From Lachnoanaerobaculum orale (GTDB lineage: Bacteria; Bacillota; Clostridia; Lachnospirales; Lachnospiraceae), in NCBI RefSeq assembly GCF_003862485.1, contig NZ_RRCM01000003.1, positions 1-64,000 of the forward strand: a stretch of DNA of 64,000 nucleotides, in the 5' to 3' direction. Shown one piece after another: positions 44,131-52,199 of the stretch. Within the stretch, counting starts at the first letter, position 1. Every line of letters starts with the position of its first letter. Position numbers and translations under genes: made by a program. The notes under the pieces were generated by a model. That model made no database searches. It saw nothing but the letters and a program-made list of their open reading frames with translations, and was not told the origin of the DNA.

Positions 44131-45414
44131 ATGGAGTACATAGGTATTGGAATATGCGTGATAGCTGTGGTAGCAATCTGTATATTCATAGTTAAACGAA
44201 AAAAGAATGCTAAAGAAGCAAATCAAAACGAGGATGTAAAAACTGACGGAGAGGAACGTGCAATAGCTGTTTCTAATGATGCACCGGTAGAATTAGTCAT
44301 TGAGATGGAAATGCTTCCGGCAGAAACCATCAAGGATAAGAATGCACTTGTTGAAATTACAGACAGCAATTTGCTTGCTCATGTCAACAATCTTGTTCCC
44401 GGTTTAGCGCAGGCAGGAAATGCAGTCAATAATGTAGCGCAGGCTGTGGAAGCTGCAAATGTAGGTGTTCTATATAGAGCTATTATTCCTGCAGGTACAA
44501 AATTAACAGATTCAAAGGCTATGGAAGGCGCAGTTCGAGGGTTTTATCGTGGAGCAGAAGGAATTCAGGGACATGCCAATTTAGTGGCGGTTGAAGCGCA
44601 AAAAGGAACTGCAGTGGTAGCAAACACCGTCGCAGCTGCTATGGGAGTTGCATCGATGGTTGTTGGCCAGTATTACATGACTCAAATAAACGCAGAACTA
44701 GGTGCCATTAGTGATGGGATTTCAGAGATACAGAATTTCCAAGACAATGAGTATAGAAGTCGTGTATTTTCTCTCTTAGCTCATGTAAAGAAGATTGCCG
44801 ATTTCCGGACAGAAATTTTAGAAAATAATGAACTCAGAATATCTAAGATAAATCAGTTAGACAGTCTTGAGGAAGAATGTACTCAATTGTTGGGACAAGC
44901 CAATTTAACTTTAGCCGGTTTTGCAAAGAAAACAAACCTTGATTATGAAGAGTATGAAAAAGTCGTCGGTAATGCTCAGAATTGGTTTATGTATCAAAAG
45001 TCATTGCTGGATGTTTTGTACAGAATAGCGGATTTGAGGTATACGTTACATCTTGGAGCTGTATCGAGAGAACAATGTATTGCGATTCTTTCAACATATA
45101 CAAAGCAGGTTCAAGACACACAAAGCATGCTGGCTGCATGGCATGAAGGAACAACTGAGAGATTGAAAATAGATACTGATGAAGTTAGAAGAAAACGAGC
45201 AGGATTTGACAGAGTGATTCATTTCCTTCCGGGGGTATTTTATAAAGATTTAAATTATCGTTCTATTGAAAAGAGTACGGCAAACATGATTCGTACGCAG
45301 GCTTCCAAAGAGAGTACACTATCAATTGACAAATCAGAGCTGTATTTAGAGGATGTGCAGCTTATTGCTAAGGATGGAAAAATATATTATTTGCCGGAAA
45401 CGAAAGCAGAATAA
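44131..45414 (+). CDS. Membrane-anchored helical protein of unknown function
   Basis: A 427-residue protein with an N-terminal membrane helix (YIGIGICVIAVVAICIFIV) and a basic stop-transfer segment. An Ala/Gly-rich hydrophobic segment (~150-195, TAVVANTVAAAMGVASMVVG) follows, then a long predicted helical part (~200-345, with IADFRTEILENNELRISKIN). No family is recognised. It follows rlmD by 53 bases with AGGAGG upstream and is closed by a terminator. Its content is chromosomal in style, unlike the island that begins after it. Confidence 0.6.
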   Translation: MEYIGIGICVIAVVAICIFIVKRKKNAKEANQNEDVKTDGEERAIAVSNDAPVELVIEMEMLPAETIKDKNALVEITDSNLLAHVNNLVPGLAQAGNAVNNVAQAVEAANVGVLYRAIIPAGTKLTDSKAMEGAVRGFYRGAEGIQGHANLVAVEAQKGTAVVANTVAAAMGVASMVVGQYYMTQINAELGAISDGISEIQNFQDNEYRSRVFSLLAHVKKIADFRTEILENNELRISKINQLDSLEEECTQLLGQANLTLAGFAKKTNLDYEEYEKVVGNAQNWFMYQKSLLDVLYRIADLRYTLHLGAVSREQCIAILSTYTKQVQDTQSMLAAWHEGTTERLKIDTDEVRRKRAGFDRVIHFLPGVFYKDLNYRSIEKSTANMIRTQASKESTLSIDKSELYLEDVQLIAKDGKIYYLPETKAE

Positions 45415-45423
45415 AGTAAAAGA

Positions 45424-45456
45424 ACCCTCCCGGCCATCAATGGTCAGGAGGGTTTT
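45424..45456 (+). terminator. Terminator before the accessory island
   Basis: ACCCTCC/GGAGGGT outer stem with an inner GGCCAT/ATGGTC pairing, followed by TTTTG. Confidence 0.75.
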
Positions 45457-45682
45457 GTGCATCTATGGAGCTATGCATCAACGTCTGTGCTGACATCAGA
45501 TTTCAGTTCAACGGTGATGCTGTTATCCCGATGATTATCTGCTTAGCACCGGTGATTCATCAAACTTGGTGAGATGGGATATCTGCTGAGAAATTTAATC
45601 CTGATAAAAATCCCATAAAAAGTCCTTTCGGCTTGTTAGACGTATAAAATTCAAGGTTTCTTCATAGAATATATTTTGCAAA
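45457..45682. other. Gene-free left border of the island
   Basis: About 225 bases without a supported gene or repeat. Base composition is more mixed than in the neighbouring chromosome genes. The relBE promoter follows. Confidence 0.4.
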
Positions 45683-45715
45683 TGCTTGCAATCGCAAGCA
45701 AAAAACTGATATAAT
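45683..45715 (+). promoter_or_regulatory. Promoter with palindromic operator for the toxin-antitoxin pair
   Basis: The inverted repeat TGCTTGC-N4-GCAAGCA (45683-45700) overlaps the -35 box TTGCAA (45686-45691). After an 18-base spacer comes TATAAT (45710-45715). This is the usual arrangement for autorepression by a RelB/DinJ antitoxin. Confidence 0.75.
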
Positions 45716-45737
45716 ATAGTAAAAAGGAGGTGATACT

Positions 45738-46043
45738 ATGGCAAATACATCCGCTGTTTATGCAAGAATAGATACCAATCTTAAGGATAGTGCGGAAGAG
45801 ATTCTTTCTCAACTTGGCATTTCGCCATCAAGTGCAATTCAGATGCTCTATAGCCAGATTGTACTGAAGAAGGGGATGCCATTTGATTTGCGTCTTCCTT
45901 CTTCCAAACCGTTAGCTGTTGGTGCAATGACCGGAGAACAGCTTGATGCAGAGCTCCGGAAGGGTGTCGATTCTATCAAGGCAGGAAGAGTATATTCTGC
46001 TGATGAAGTTGATGAGGCACTTGCAAAGGAGTTTGGTATATGA
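45738..46043 (+). CDS. RelB/DinJ family antitoxin
   Basis: A 101-residue protein. The N-terminal ribbon-helix-helix (~8-45, VYARIDTNLKDSAEEILSQLG then SSAIQMLYSQIVLKKGMPFD) is typical of DinJ/RelB. The C-terminal part (~65-101) would wrap the toxin. AAGGAGGTG precedes ATG 45738. It overlaps the toxin start by four bases (ATGA). It is expected to bind the palindrome in its promoter. Confidence 0.9.
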   Translation: MANTSAVYARIDTNLKDSAEEILSQLGISPSSAIQMLYSQIVLKKGMPFDLRLPSSKPLAVGAMTGEQLDAELRKGVDSIKAGRVYSADEVDEALAKEFGI

Positions 46044-46369
46044 CGGAAGCCTATAAGGTCGGATATTCTGTAGATGCACTTGATGACCTACGAGAAATCT
46101 ATGCTTATATTGCAAATGAGCTTCTATTTCCGGAAACAGCCGCCGCTCAGGTGGGACGTATCCAAAAAGAAGTCCGTTCCTTGGATTTCATGCCGGCTCG
46201 CTATACGTTAGTTGATTGGGAGCCGTGGCATTCTATGAAAATGCATCAGCTGCCTGTAGATAACTTCATCGTCTACTATCTGGTCGATGACGAAGAGATG
46301 ACAGTTACTGTGGCTCGTGTTATCTATGGTTGTCGTGACATCGAAGGAATCATAAATTCAAATGATTAA
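46040..46369 (+). CDS. RelE/ParE-superfamily toxin
   Basis: A 109-residue protein with YSVDALDDLREIYAYIANEL at the N-terminus, followed by a strand-rich core and VDNFIVYYLVDDEEMTVTVARVIYG, a RelE/ParE fold signature. Whether it is an mRNA interferase (RelE) or gyrase inhibitor (ParE) cannot be decided; the N-terminal helix pair favours ParE. It is translationally coupled to the antitoxin. Confidence 0.9.
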   Translation: MTEAYKVGYSVDALDDLREIYAYIANELLFPETAAAQVGRIQKEVRSLDFMPARYTLVDWEPWHSMKMHQLPVDNFIVYYLVDDEEMTVTVARVIYGCRDIEGIINSND

Positions 46370-46420
46370 TAAGAATGGAGCTGTAGGGAAATGGTAGTCA
46401 TAAAATAGGCGGTGATATGT

Positions 46421-47254
46421 TTGTCATACAATAGTTGGAATCTTGAACTAAATGAATATATACGCCAAGGTGAACAGGATAAGGTTGAAAAGAGTAATGC
46501 ATGGAAAACTGCTATCGGGCTTCAGTATGTAGATGGACTTAAGCCCTCAAAATATTTGATTGAAACTGCAAAAGATCATATTGAAGGTAAAATCAGTATT
46601 TCTGAAGCAGACAGGCTTATTGTTAGTTATTATAAAGAAAGAAAAGACCTTCCAATTTTCACCGGCAGAACTACAAAATATTCATCGTAAATTATTTGAA
46701 GGTGTACTTCATTATGCCGGAAGAATAAGAGATTACAATATTACCAAAAATGAGTGGGTAATTAAGGGAGATACAGTACTGTATGTATCGTTTGACAGTA
46801 TTAGGGATACACTTGATTACGACTTTTCGCAGGAGAAGAACTTCTCCTATAAAGGACTGAACATACATGAGGCTATTAGACATTTTGCTAAATTTACATC
46901 AGGTATATGGCAAATTCATCCGTTTGGAGAAGGAAATACAAGATCAACTGCAGTATTTATTATTAAATATTTAAAGACATTCGGCTTTACCATAAGTAAC
47001 GATACATTTGCCTAAAATTCATGGTATTTCAGAAATGCTCTAGTTCGAGCAAATTATAACAATCTGAGAGTAGGTATTCATGCTACAAGTGAATTTCTTG
47101 AATTATTCTTTGAAAATCTTTTAATGGATGCGAAGCATGACTTAAAAAATAGATATATGCATATTGATTTCAATGTTCAAAGTGTCAATAAGGTTTAATT
47201 GCTCGTGAAAATGGAAAATGAAACGGTAAGTGGAAGATACTTATAGAAGCATAA
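46421..47254 (+). pseudogene. Broken Fic gene, copy 1
   Basis: It is nearly identical to the intact Fic gene at 48602-49690 but carries several lesions. There is a 67-base deletion near 46648 between short AAGAC repeats (frameshift). A C-to-T change makes TAA at 47013-47015. A large deletion in the linker/winged-helix region near 47180 removes the repeat motifs. The Fic motif HPFGEGNTR is still encoded in the shifted frame. The start is TTG 46421. Confidence 0.88.
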
Positions 47255-47263
47255 TATGCACTA

Positions 47264-47500
47264 AAGATTGAAAATCAAAAATCTGCTATAAAATTCGTAG
47301 AGGATATACTTAAAAATAAGATTATCCTTGATGAATAGGACAGTTTTGAGTCTTTAAGATATGTGCTGTCAGATAAAGTTGATAGCGAAACGACAGATAT
47401 GATGAAGTTTGCATGTGACTTCAACAAATTAATATATGTCGGAGTAAGGTATAATCTTATGTTGTCAGAAGGTAAGAATAAAGATGGTCTCAGTGAATAG
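47264..47500 (+). pseudogene. C-terminal remnant of a DUF6361-like protein
   Basis: A 78-codon frame with one in-frame TAG (47336-47338). It encodes ENQKSAIKFVEDILKNKIIL, then after the stop DSFESLRYVLSDKVDSET and MKFACDFNKLIYVGVRYN. It resembles my recollection of the C-terminus of DUF6361 proteins. The N-terminus of the same kind of protein lies after the other Fic copy (49712). Confidence 0.5.
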
Positions 47501-47513
47501 GAAAGGGAATAAA

Positions 47514-47805
47514 ATGACAGATGAAAAATTAGTTCAATTAGGCTTAAATGATAAGGATTCTCTAAAAATGATTTTATCGGGATATGTTGAGAATGATAAG
47601 AGTGAGAATGGTGGAGAAAAAGTGGGTGTAGTTTCTGTTATGTTTGTGTCTGAAAACAAAGAACTTGTCAGTAAAAAAATGGAAGAATTTGAAGCAAAAT
47701 ATCCTAAAAGATATTTTATGGTGCACAGTGTATCCATTGGATACTGAACTGGAAGAATTAGATCATTATCCATCTATTGCAATTTTTGAAAGTGATTTTA
47801 AGTAG
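47514..47805 (+). pseudogene. Small conserved hypothetical gene with a late frameshift
   Basis: From ATG 47514 (GAAAGGGAAT upstream) the frame runs MTDEKLVQLGLNDKDSLKM and on to KRYFMVHSVSIGY, stopping at 47747. A one-base shift after KRYFMVH gives VYPLDTELEELDHYPSIAIF to TAG at 47803-47805, which fits the end of a common small clostridial protein. A single-base insertion near 47724 explains it. Its function is unknown. Confidence 0.6.
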
Positions 47806-47899
47806 AATTTTTGTTGATTAGATAATTGTAATATAATAACTATTTTAATATACAAAATGGATTTATTTTACAGTAAAAATGCTATGAAAGATTTTGAAA

Positions 47900-48003
47900 A
47901 TGAGAATAGCAGTCAGTGATTGTTTACTTGGAGAGAACTGCAAATATAATGGGGAAATAATTATAGTAAAAAGTTAGTTGATTATATCAAAGCTAAGTCA
48001 TAA
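47900..48003 (+). pseudogene. N-terminal remnant of a DUF523-like protein
   Basis: It begins MRIAVSDCLLGENCKYNG, the hallmark opening of DUF523 (CLLG...C.Y.G). After a one-base frameshift it continues NNYSKKLVDYIKAKS to a stop at 48001-48003. The rest of the protein is absent. Confidence 0.65.
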
Positions 48004-48182
48004 AGACGGTACTTCAGTGGAGTGAATACAATATATGACGGATCTTTTCCGGGTAAGCTTATTCATAGACATGTGTATTTGCAGGAGAATGGAATAAAGG
48101 TGATGGACATTGCGGATTTATAGATATTTGGGTTTGTAAGTATAATATATATATATTTCGTTTTGGAAGTACTGAACCTTAA
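48004..48182 (+). pseudogene. Unrecognised coding remnant
   Basis: Two overlapping frames encode RRYFSGVNTIYDGSFPGKLI and, after a shift, AGEWNKGDGHCGFIDIWVCK to TAA at 48180-48182. There is no start and no family recognised. It is part of a run of gene debris between the two Fic copies. Confidence 0.4.
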
Positions 48183-48247
48183 GTATGCATATACTAAGCA
48201 TTGCATTGCATGTAAATATTATTGAAAAGTTATTGAAAAGGAGATTT

Positions 48248-48442
48248 ATGAGAAAAGAGTTTGAAATAAATGGTTGTATAGAAGTTCAAGCGGAAATAAC
48301 AGAGGACGAATTTTCTAATGCATTTATTCAATTTGTTGAATCCAAGGGTTGGTCTTTTGGTGGCGGTATAAATGAAATTCAGGATGGTTACTATATTTTG
48401 CCGGACGGGAGCAAGGGAAAATCCGTTTTAGAGGATGAATAA
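48248..48442 (+). CDS. Small hypothetical protein
   Basis: A 64-residue protein MRKEFEINGCIEVQAEITED... with GWSFGGGINEIQDGYY and an acidic C-terminus. ATG 48248 has AAAAGGAGA at 48236-48243; an upstream in-frame ATG at 48185 lacks a ribosome site. It looks like a complete small gene among remnants. No family is recognised. Confidence 0.55.
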   Translation: MRKEFEINGCIEVQAEITEDEFSNAFIQFVESKGWSFGGGINEIQDGYYILPDGSKGKSVLEDE

Positions 48443-48601
48443 AAATCATATAAAGGATTAAGTTACAGCAAAGCACATAATCTTAAAGTTTTAAATGATT
48501 CGTGTACTTGCAAGATAACAACAAATTGGGTTAGAGAGTGATTTACAGATCTGGTTAACATAATATAATTAAAGTACATAGCAAAATAGGAGGTGATATG
48601 T

Positions 48602-49690
48602 TTGTCATACAATAGTTGGAATCTTGAGCTAAACGAATACATACGCCAAGGTGAACCGGATAAGATAGAAAAGAGTAATGCATGGAAAACTGCTATCGGG
48701 CTTCAGGATGTAGACGGACTTAAGCCCTCAAAATATTTGATTGAAACTGCAAAAGATCATATTGAAGGTAAAATCAGCATTTTTGAAGCAGATAGGCTTA
48801 TAAGCAGTTATTATAAAGAGAGAAAAGACAGGGATGGTGTGGAAGCAGATACTAAAGAAGCGGATATTGTATCTGTAAGAATTGCAAAATTACTGGGAGA
48901 GAAGACCTTTCAATTTTCACCGGTAGAATTACAAAATATTCATCGTAGATTATTTGAAGGTGTACTTCATTATGCCGGAAGAATAAGAGATTACAATATT
49001 ACAAAAAATGAGTGGGTGCTTAAGGGAGATACAGTACTGTATGCATCGTTTGACAGTATTAGGGCTACACTTGATTACGACTTTTCGCAGGAGAAGAACT
49101 TTTCATATAAGGGACTGAATATACATGAGGCTATTAGGCATTTTGCCAAATTCACATCAGGAATATGGCAAATCCATCCGTTTGGAGAAGGAAATACAAG
49201 ATCAACTGCAGTATTTATTATTAAATACTCAAAGACATTCGGTTTTACCATAAGTAACGATACATTTGCCCAAAATTCATGGTATTTCAGAAATGCTTTA
49301 GTACGAGCAAATTATAACAATCTGAGAGCAGGTATTCATGCTACAAGTGAATTTCTTGAATTGTTCTTTGAAAATCTTTTAATGGATACGAAGCATAATT
49401 TAAAAAATCGATATATGCATATTGATTTTGATGGCCAAAGTGCCATTCAAAGTGCCAATAATTCGGTTTCAAAGTGCCAAAATGGCACTTTGAAAATATC
49501 TTTGGAAGAATTAGCTATTATAAATGTCTTAAAGACTAATCCGGCATTAACTCAAAAGCAGATATCGGATCTTGTAGGGAAGTCAGAGAGAACAATTAAG
49601 AGATGCACAGTAGAAATGCAGGAAAAAGGTTTAATTGCTCGTGAAAACGGAAAACGAAACGGTAAATGGAAGATACTTATAGAAGCATAA
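48602..49690 (+). CDS. Fic/DOC family protein with C-terminal winged helix
   Basis: A 362-residue protein. TTG 48602 is preferred because AGGAGG (48588-48593) lies 8 bases before it; the GTG at 48593 lies inside that site. The Fic domain (~95-230) has the catalytic motif HPFGEGNTR starting at His192, expected to AMPylate or otherwise modify a target using ATP. The N-terminal ~90 residues contain no clear inhibitory S/TxxxE(G/N) motif. The C-terminal ~60 residues (LTQKQISDLVGKSERTIKR) form a winged-helix DNA-binding domain, suggesting self-regulation. DNA repeats lie in the linker at 49436-49492. A broken duplicate lies at 46421. Confidence 0.9.
   Translation: MSYNSWNLELNEYIRQGEPDKIEKSNAWKTAIGLQDVDGLKPSKYLIETAKDHIEGKISIFEADRLISSYYKERKDRDGVEADTKEADIVSVRIAKLLGEKTFQFSPVELQNIHRRLFEGVLHYAGRIRDYNITKNEWVLKGDTVLYASFDSIRATLDYDFSQEKNFSYKGLNIHEAIRHFAKFTSGIWQIHPFGEGNTRSTAVFIIKYSKTFGFTISNDTFAQNSWYFRNALVRANYNNLRAGIHATSEFLELFFENLLMDTKHNLKNRYMHIDFDGQSAIQSANNSVSKCQNGTLKISLEELAIINVLKTNPALTQKQISDLVGKSERTIKRCTVEMQEKGLIARENGKRNGKWKILIEA
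49436..49492. repeat. Four 10-base repeats inside the Fic gene (candidate operator)
   Basis: CAAAGTGCCA occurs at 49436-49445, 49448-49457 and 49470-49479. Its exact complement TGGCACTTTG is at 49483-49492, so the last two form a perfect inverted repeat with a 3-base spacer. They encode the linker just before the winged-helix domain. Confidence 0.75.
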
Positions 49691-49711
49691 TACGCACTAA
49701 AAAGGAAGAGT

Positions 49712-49769
49712 ATGCAATTAGGATGGATTGATTTTTCGAAAGAAGATAGACAAAAGGCACTGGATGTTA
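49712..49769 (+). pseudogene. N-terminal remnant of a DUF6361-like protein
   Basis: ATG 49712 with AAGGAAGAG upstream encodes MQLGWIDFSKEDRQKALDV, an opening I associate with DUF6361. The frame then runs directly into an rlmD-derived segment and stops at 49820-49822. The rest of the gene has been replaced. Confidence 0.55.
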
Positions 49770-50337
49770 TCAATCTGCCACATGGTGATAAGCTCATAGA
49801 GAACTTATGTGCTGCTGTATAGGTACTATCTCGCTTTTTCTTGCAAAGTCCGCAAAGTTCGTCTATGGTGTTGAGAAGATAGTTGATGCCTCCATACAAA
49901 ATGCGATAGAAAACGCAAAGATCAACAATATAGAAAATTTGAAATTCTTTGTAGGCAAAGCTGAAGAAATCATCACAGGTGAATACGAAAACGGTAATAT
50001 AAGAGATATAGATGTAATAGTGGTAGACCCGCCAAGAAAGGGTCTTGATAAGCTTGCAATAGATACAATGCTGAAGTTATTGCCAAAGAGAATAGTATAT
50101 GTAAGCTGTGATTCCTCTACACTGGCAAGGGATCTGAAATTGCTTTGTGAGAAGGAATATGAACTTAAGAAACTGACAGTGGTGGATCAGTTTGCGAGGA
50201 GCTATCATACGGAGACGGTCGCACTCTTGAGCAACAACCTAAAGAAGAAGGAATCCTACATAACTCTAGATGTGGAAATGGCTGATTATTACTGCATCAA
50301 GGGCGAATGGGAGAAGGCTTCTAACACCGGCAAGTAA
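49770..50337 (+). pseudogene. Partial second copy of the rlmD methyltransferase gene
   Basis: 49770-49806 matches 43352-43390 of rlmD. From 49807 it matches about 43633-44040 at high identity, with about 240 bases missing between. The open frame from 49807 keeps the SAM motif (CIGTISLFLAKSA), DPPRKGLD and SCDSSTLARDL. It lacks the TRAM, iron-sulfur and N-terminal part, so it cannot be functional. After RSYHTE it diverges into a different ~40-residue C-terminus (KKKESYITLDVEMADYYCIK) unlike the first copy. It marks a likely recombination or integration boundary. Confidence 0.85.
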
Positions 50338-50368
50338 GCCTCACAATCGAATAGGAGTTTGAATAGAT

Positions 50369-50409
50369 AAGCTGCAGGAGCGGAAAATACAATCTGTTAT
50401 CTGCAGCTT
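50369..50409 (+). terminator. Hairpin after the partial rlmD / before symE
   Basis: AAGCTGCAG (50369-50377) pairs with CTGCAGCTT (50401-50409), followed by GTTTTGTTT. The loop is long (23 bases). Confidence 0.6.
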
Positions 50410-50456
50410 GTTTTGTTTCAAGCCAAAAGCAGTCGATTGAAAAAGGAGGACAAGAC

Positions 50457-50795
50457 ATGGCAAAGAACGTAAGAGAACTTAAGGTGCGTGCACAGAGCGG
50501 TTATCATTACAAGGAGGTGCCGCAGATCCAGCTCAAGGGAGTATGGCTTCGGGAGTTTGGTTTTAAGGAAGGAATGCCGGTGATGGTGAAATGCGAAAAC
50601 GGCAGACTTATCATCACGACGGATGAGGCGAGGGCAGAGCTTGCGAAAGCTGAGCAGGAGTTTATGGACAGGAAGCTGGGTGCGCAGAAGAAACGGTTTG
50701 AGCAGGAGAAGAAGCAGCTGCATGTTCAGTTTGTGGCAGAGCATAGAGCAACCTATGGCGATTCGGATGCCGGAGAGGGGGCTGCCTATGTTTGA
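50457..50795 (+). CDS. SymE-like protein
   Basis: A 112-residue protein. Residues ~15-60 form the SymE/AbrB-type core (PQIQLKGVWLREFGFKEGMP, VMVKCENGRLIITTDEA). A charged helix follows (~65-100). SymE of E. coli is an SOS-induced, RNA-associated toxin repressed by an antisense RNA. Whether this relative is toxic, or has an antisense partner, cannot be seen. AAAGGAGGA precedes ATG 50457. It overlaps the next gene by eight bases. Confidence 0.8.
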   Translation: MAKNVRELKVRAQSGYHYKEVPQIQLKGVWLREFGFKEGMPVMVKCENGRLIITTDEARAELAKAEQEFMDRKLGAQKKRFEQEKKQLHVQFVAEHRATYGDSDAGEGAAYV

Positions 50796-51066
50796 TACGA
50801 ATGACCTCTCCGTACTGGATCCACAGTACTTTTCCATCATCTACACGGATGCCTTTGATGTGACGATCATGAGCTGGAACACCGGGCATTACAGGTTCAT
50901 TTATAATCCGGAGTATCCGACACTGGGAACCTGCATTATATTCCATAAGAATAAGGCGTCACATCCATATCATCAGCACGGTCGTGCGAACAGCTTAAGG
51001 CAAGTGGTCAGAAGTATTCAGAGCCACGATAAGTGGCAGATAGAAGGAAGACCGAGAAGAAAATAA
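50788..51066 (+). CDS. Small protein co-encoded with SymE
   Basis: A 92-residue protein starting at ATG 50788 inside the end of symE, with GGAGAGGGGG upstream. It contains DVTIMSWNTGHYRFIYNPEY, GTCIIFHKNKASHPYHQHG and ANSLRQVVRSIQSHDKWQIE. The histidine-rich middle and consistent overlap suggest a real partner gene. No named family is recognised. Confidence 0.65.
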   Translation: MFDTNDLSVLDPQYFSIIYTDAFDVTIMSWNTGHYRFIYNPEYPTLGTCIIFHKNKASHPYHQHGRANSLRQVVRSIQSHDKWQIEGRPRRK

Positions 51067-51089
51067 GATAGGCTCAAATCAAAAAGAGG

Positions 51090-51113
51090 GAAGTGCATCC
51101 GGGCATGCGCTTC
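51090..51113. terminator. Hairpin between convergent genes
   Basis: GAAGTGCAT/ATGCGCTTC (one G-U pair) with a 6-base loop, between the symE pair and the minus-strand gene at 51144. Confidence 0.5.
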
Positions 51114-51143
51114 ATTCAATTCTGTTATGCAGGTATTACCGAT

Positions 51144-51755
51144 TTAGTCTTTGTGGTAGAGCTGATAGGCTAATTTCTGTGCTGCTTTGATATCTTCGTA
51201 GCCCTGGCTCTTGCCAAGCCTAAGCTCCTTCAGAATATCGCCCTTTTTGCGATTCTTTGAAAGAAGAGTGATGATTTTCCGATACTTGGGATTAATCTCT
51301 GATACTTCCTTAATCAAATCCTTGATAATGATTCCGAGAAGGACGGTATCTTCAAGAGATTCGGTCTGAGCAGGTTCAAAGCCGCTGCTGTCTTCATCGG
51401 ATTCTGCGTCATCTGTGAATTTGTCATAGGACAAATCATATTCATGTCCATTTTCCTTCAAGAAATCGTCGGTGCCGCCGGTTGCGATGTAAGTACGAAC
51501 CTGCGTATTGAAGAATTTCATCCAGCTATTAAGCGTACCTCTTTTAATAGGAGCAAAGGCTACCGGGATTTTATGACCTCCGATAGTTCAAGTCTCCATA
51601 TTGTCGCTGTCAATGGACTTATCCTTCAGCAGTTCCTTGGTTACAAGGATGTGAGCGAGCTCTTCGTCCGCTGTAGGCGGAACATTGTTGTAAGACTTTT
51701 TGTCACCATATTTACTCTGGTTGACGTTGTTTGTGAAAGATTTATTCCGAAACAT
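51144..51755 (-). pseudogene. Mobile-element protein with sigma-like C-terminus, one in-frame TGA
   Basis: On the minus strand an ATG at 51755 opens 55 codons (MFRNKSFTNNVNQSKYGDKK... to NMET). These end at TGA 51590-51588. The same frame continues without interruption (TIGGHKIPVAFAPIKRGTLN and on) to 51144, giving about 200 residues if the TGA were sense. The C-terminal part (SEINPKYRKIITLLSKNRKK, ILKELRLGKSQGYEDIKAAQ) resembles a sigma-70 region 4/HTH segment. The ancestral codon was probably TGG. It is most simply a nonsense-mutated element gene; the downstream part could restart at 51521. Confidence 0.7.
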
Positions 51756-52199
51756 AATTTGGGCCTTCCTTCGACCCAGGGGCCGAAACGGAAGGTCCTA
51801 ACTATGTCTGTGAGAACGTTATAGATTTGTACGCAAAATAAAATCGGTGGAAGACATACAAATCGAACGGAAAATCCGCTTCGGTTTGCATCCTTTCCAC
51901 CGATGGTCAGGCTGCATTACGCATTAAAAAGTTACTTGTTTGTATCCTGCTGCCCGGAGCAGGGGCTGTGGCGGGAAGTGAATGAAATAAATATTTGCGA
52001 ATACAGATATTTTATTTATTTCTTGTCCGACTTATGCTACAATGAAATTTAGGTTTTTAGCTTTGTTAGGAGAGCTTCCCTGCCCACATTGCTATTATAT
52101 CCTATAGGGTCGAAAAAATCAGTAAATAACTGTGTTTCAAGGTGTCAAAGTGTTTTCTGCGAAATTAACCTAAAGTTTTCTTTTTTGGAGGTGAACCGG
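51756..52199. other. Non-coding boundary with a large imperfect hairpin
   Basis: No supported gene. At 51843-51906 an imperfect inverted repeat is seen: ATCGGTGGAA at the left pairs with TTTCCACCGAT at the right, with inner arms ACAAATCGAA and TTCGGTTTGCAT. It may be a bidirectional terminator or a recombination site. Composition shifts to higher GC from here on. Confidence 0.45.

Noticed and set aside
48593-48601. GTG 48593 as start of the Fic gene
   Set aside because: It lies within the AGGAGG ribosome-binding site; TTG 48602 has correct spacing.
49436-49492. CRISPR-like repeats
   Set aside because: The repeats are 10 bases, irregularly spaced, partly inverted and inside a coding region. 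No CRISPR array or cas gene was seen in the window.
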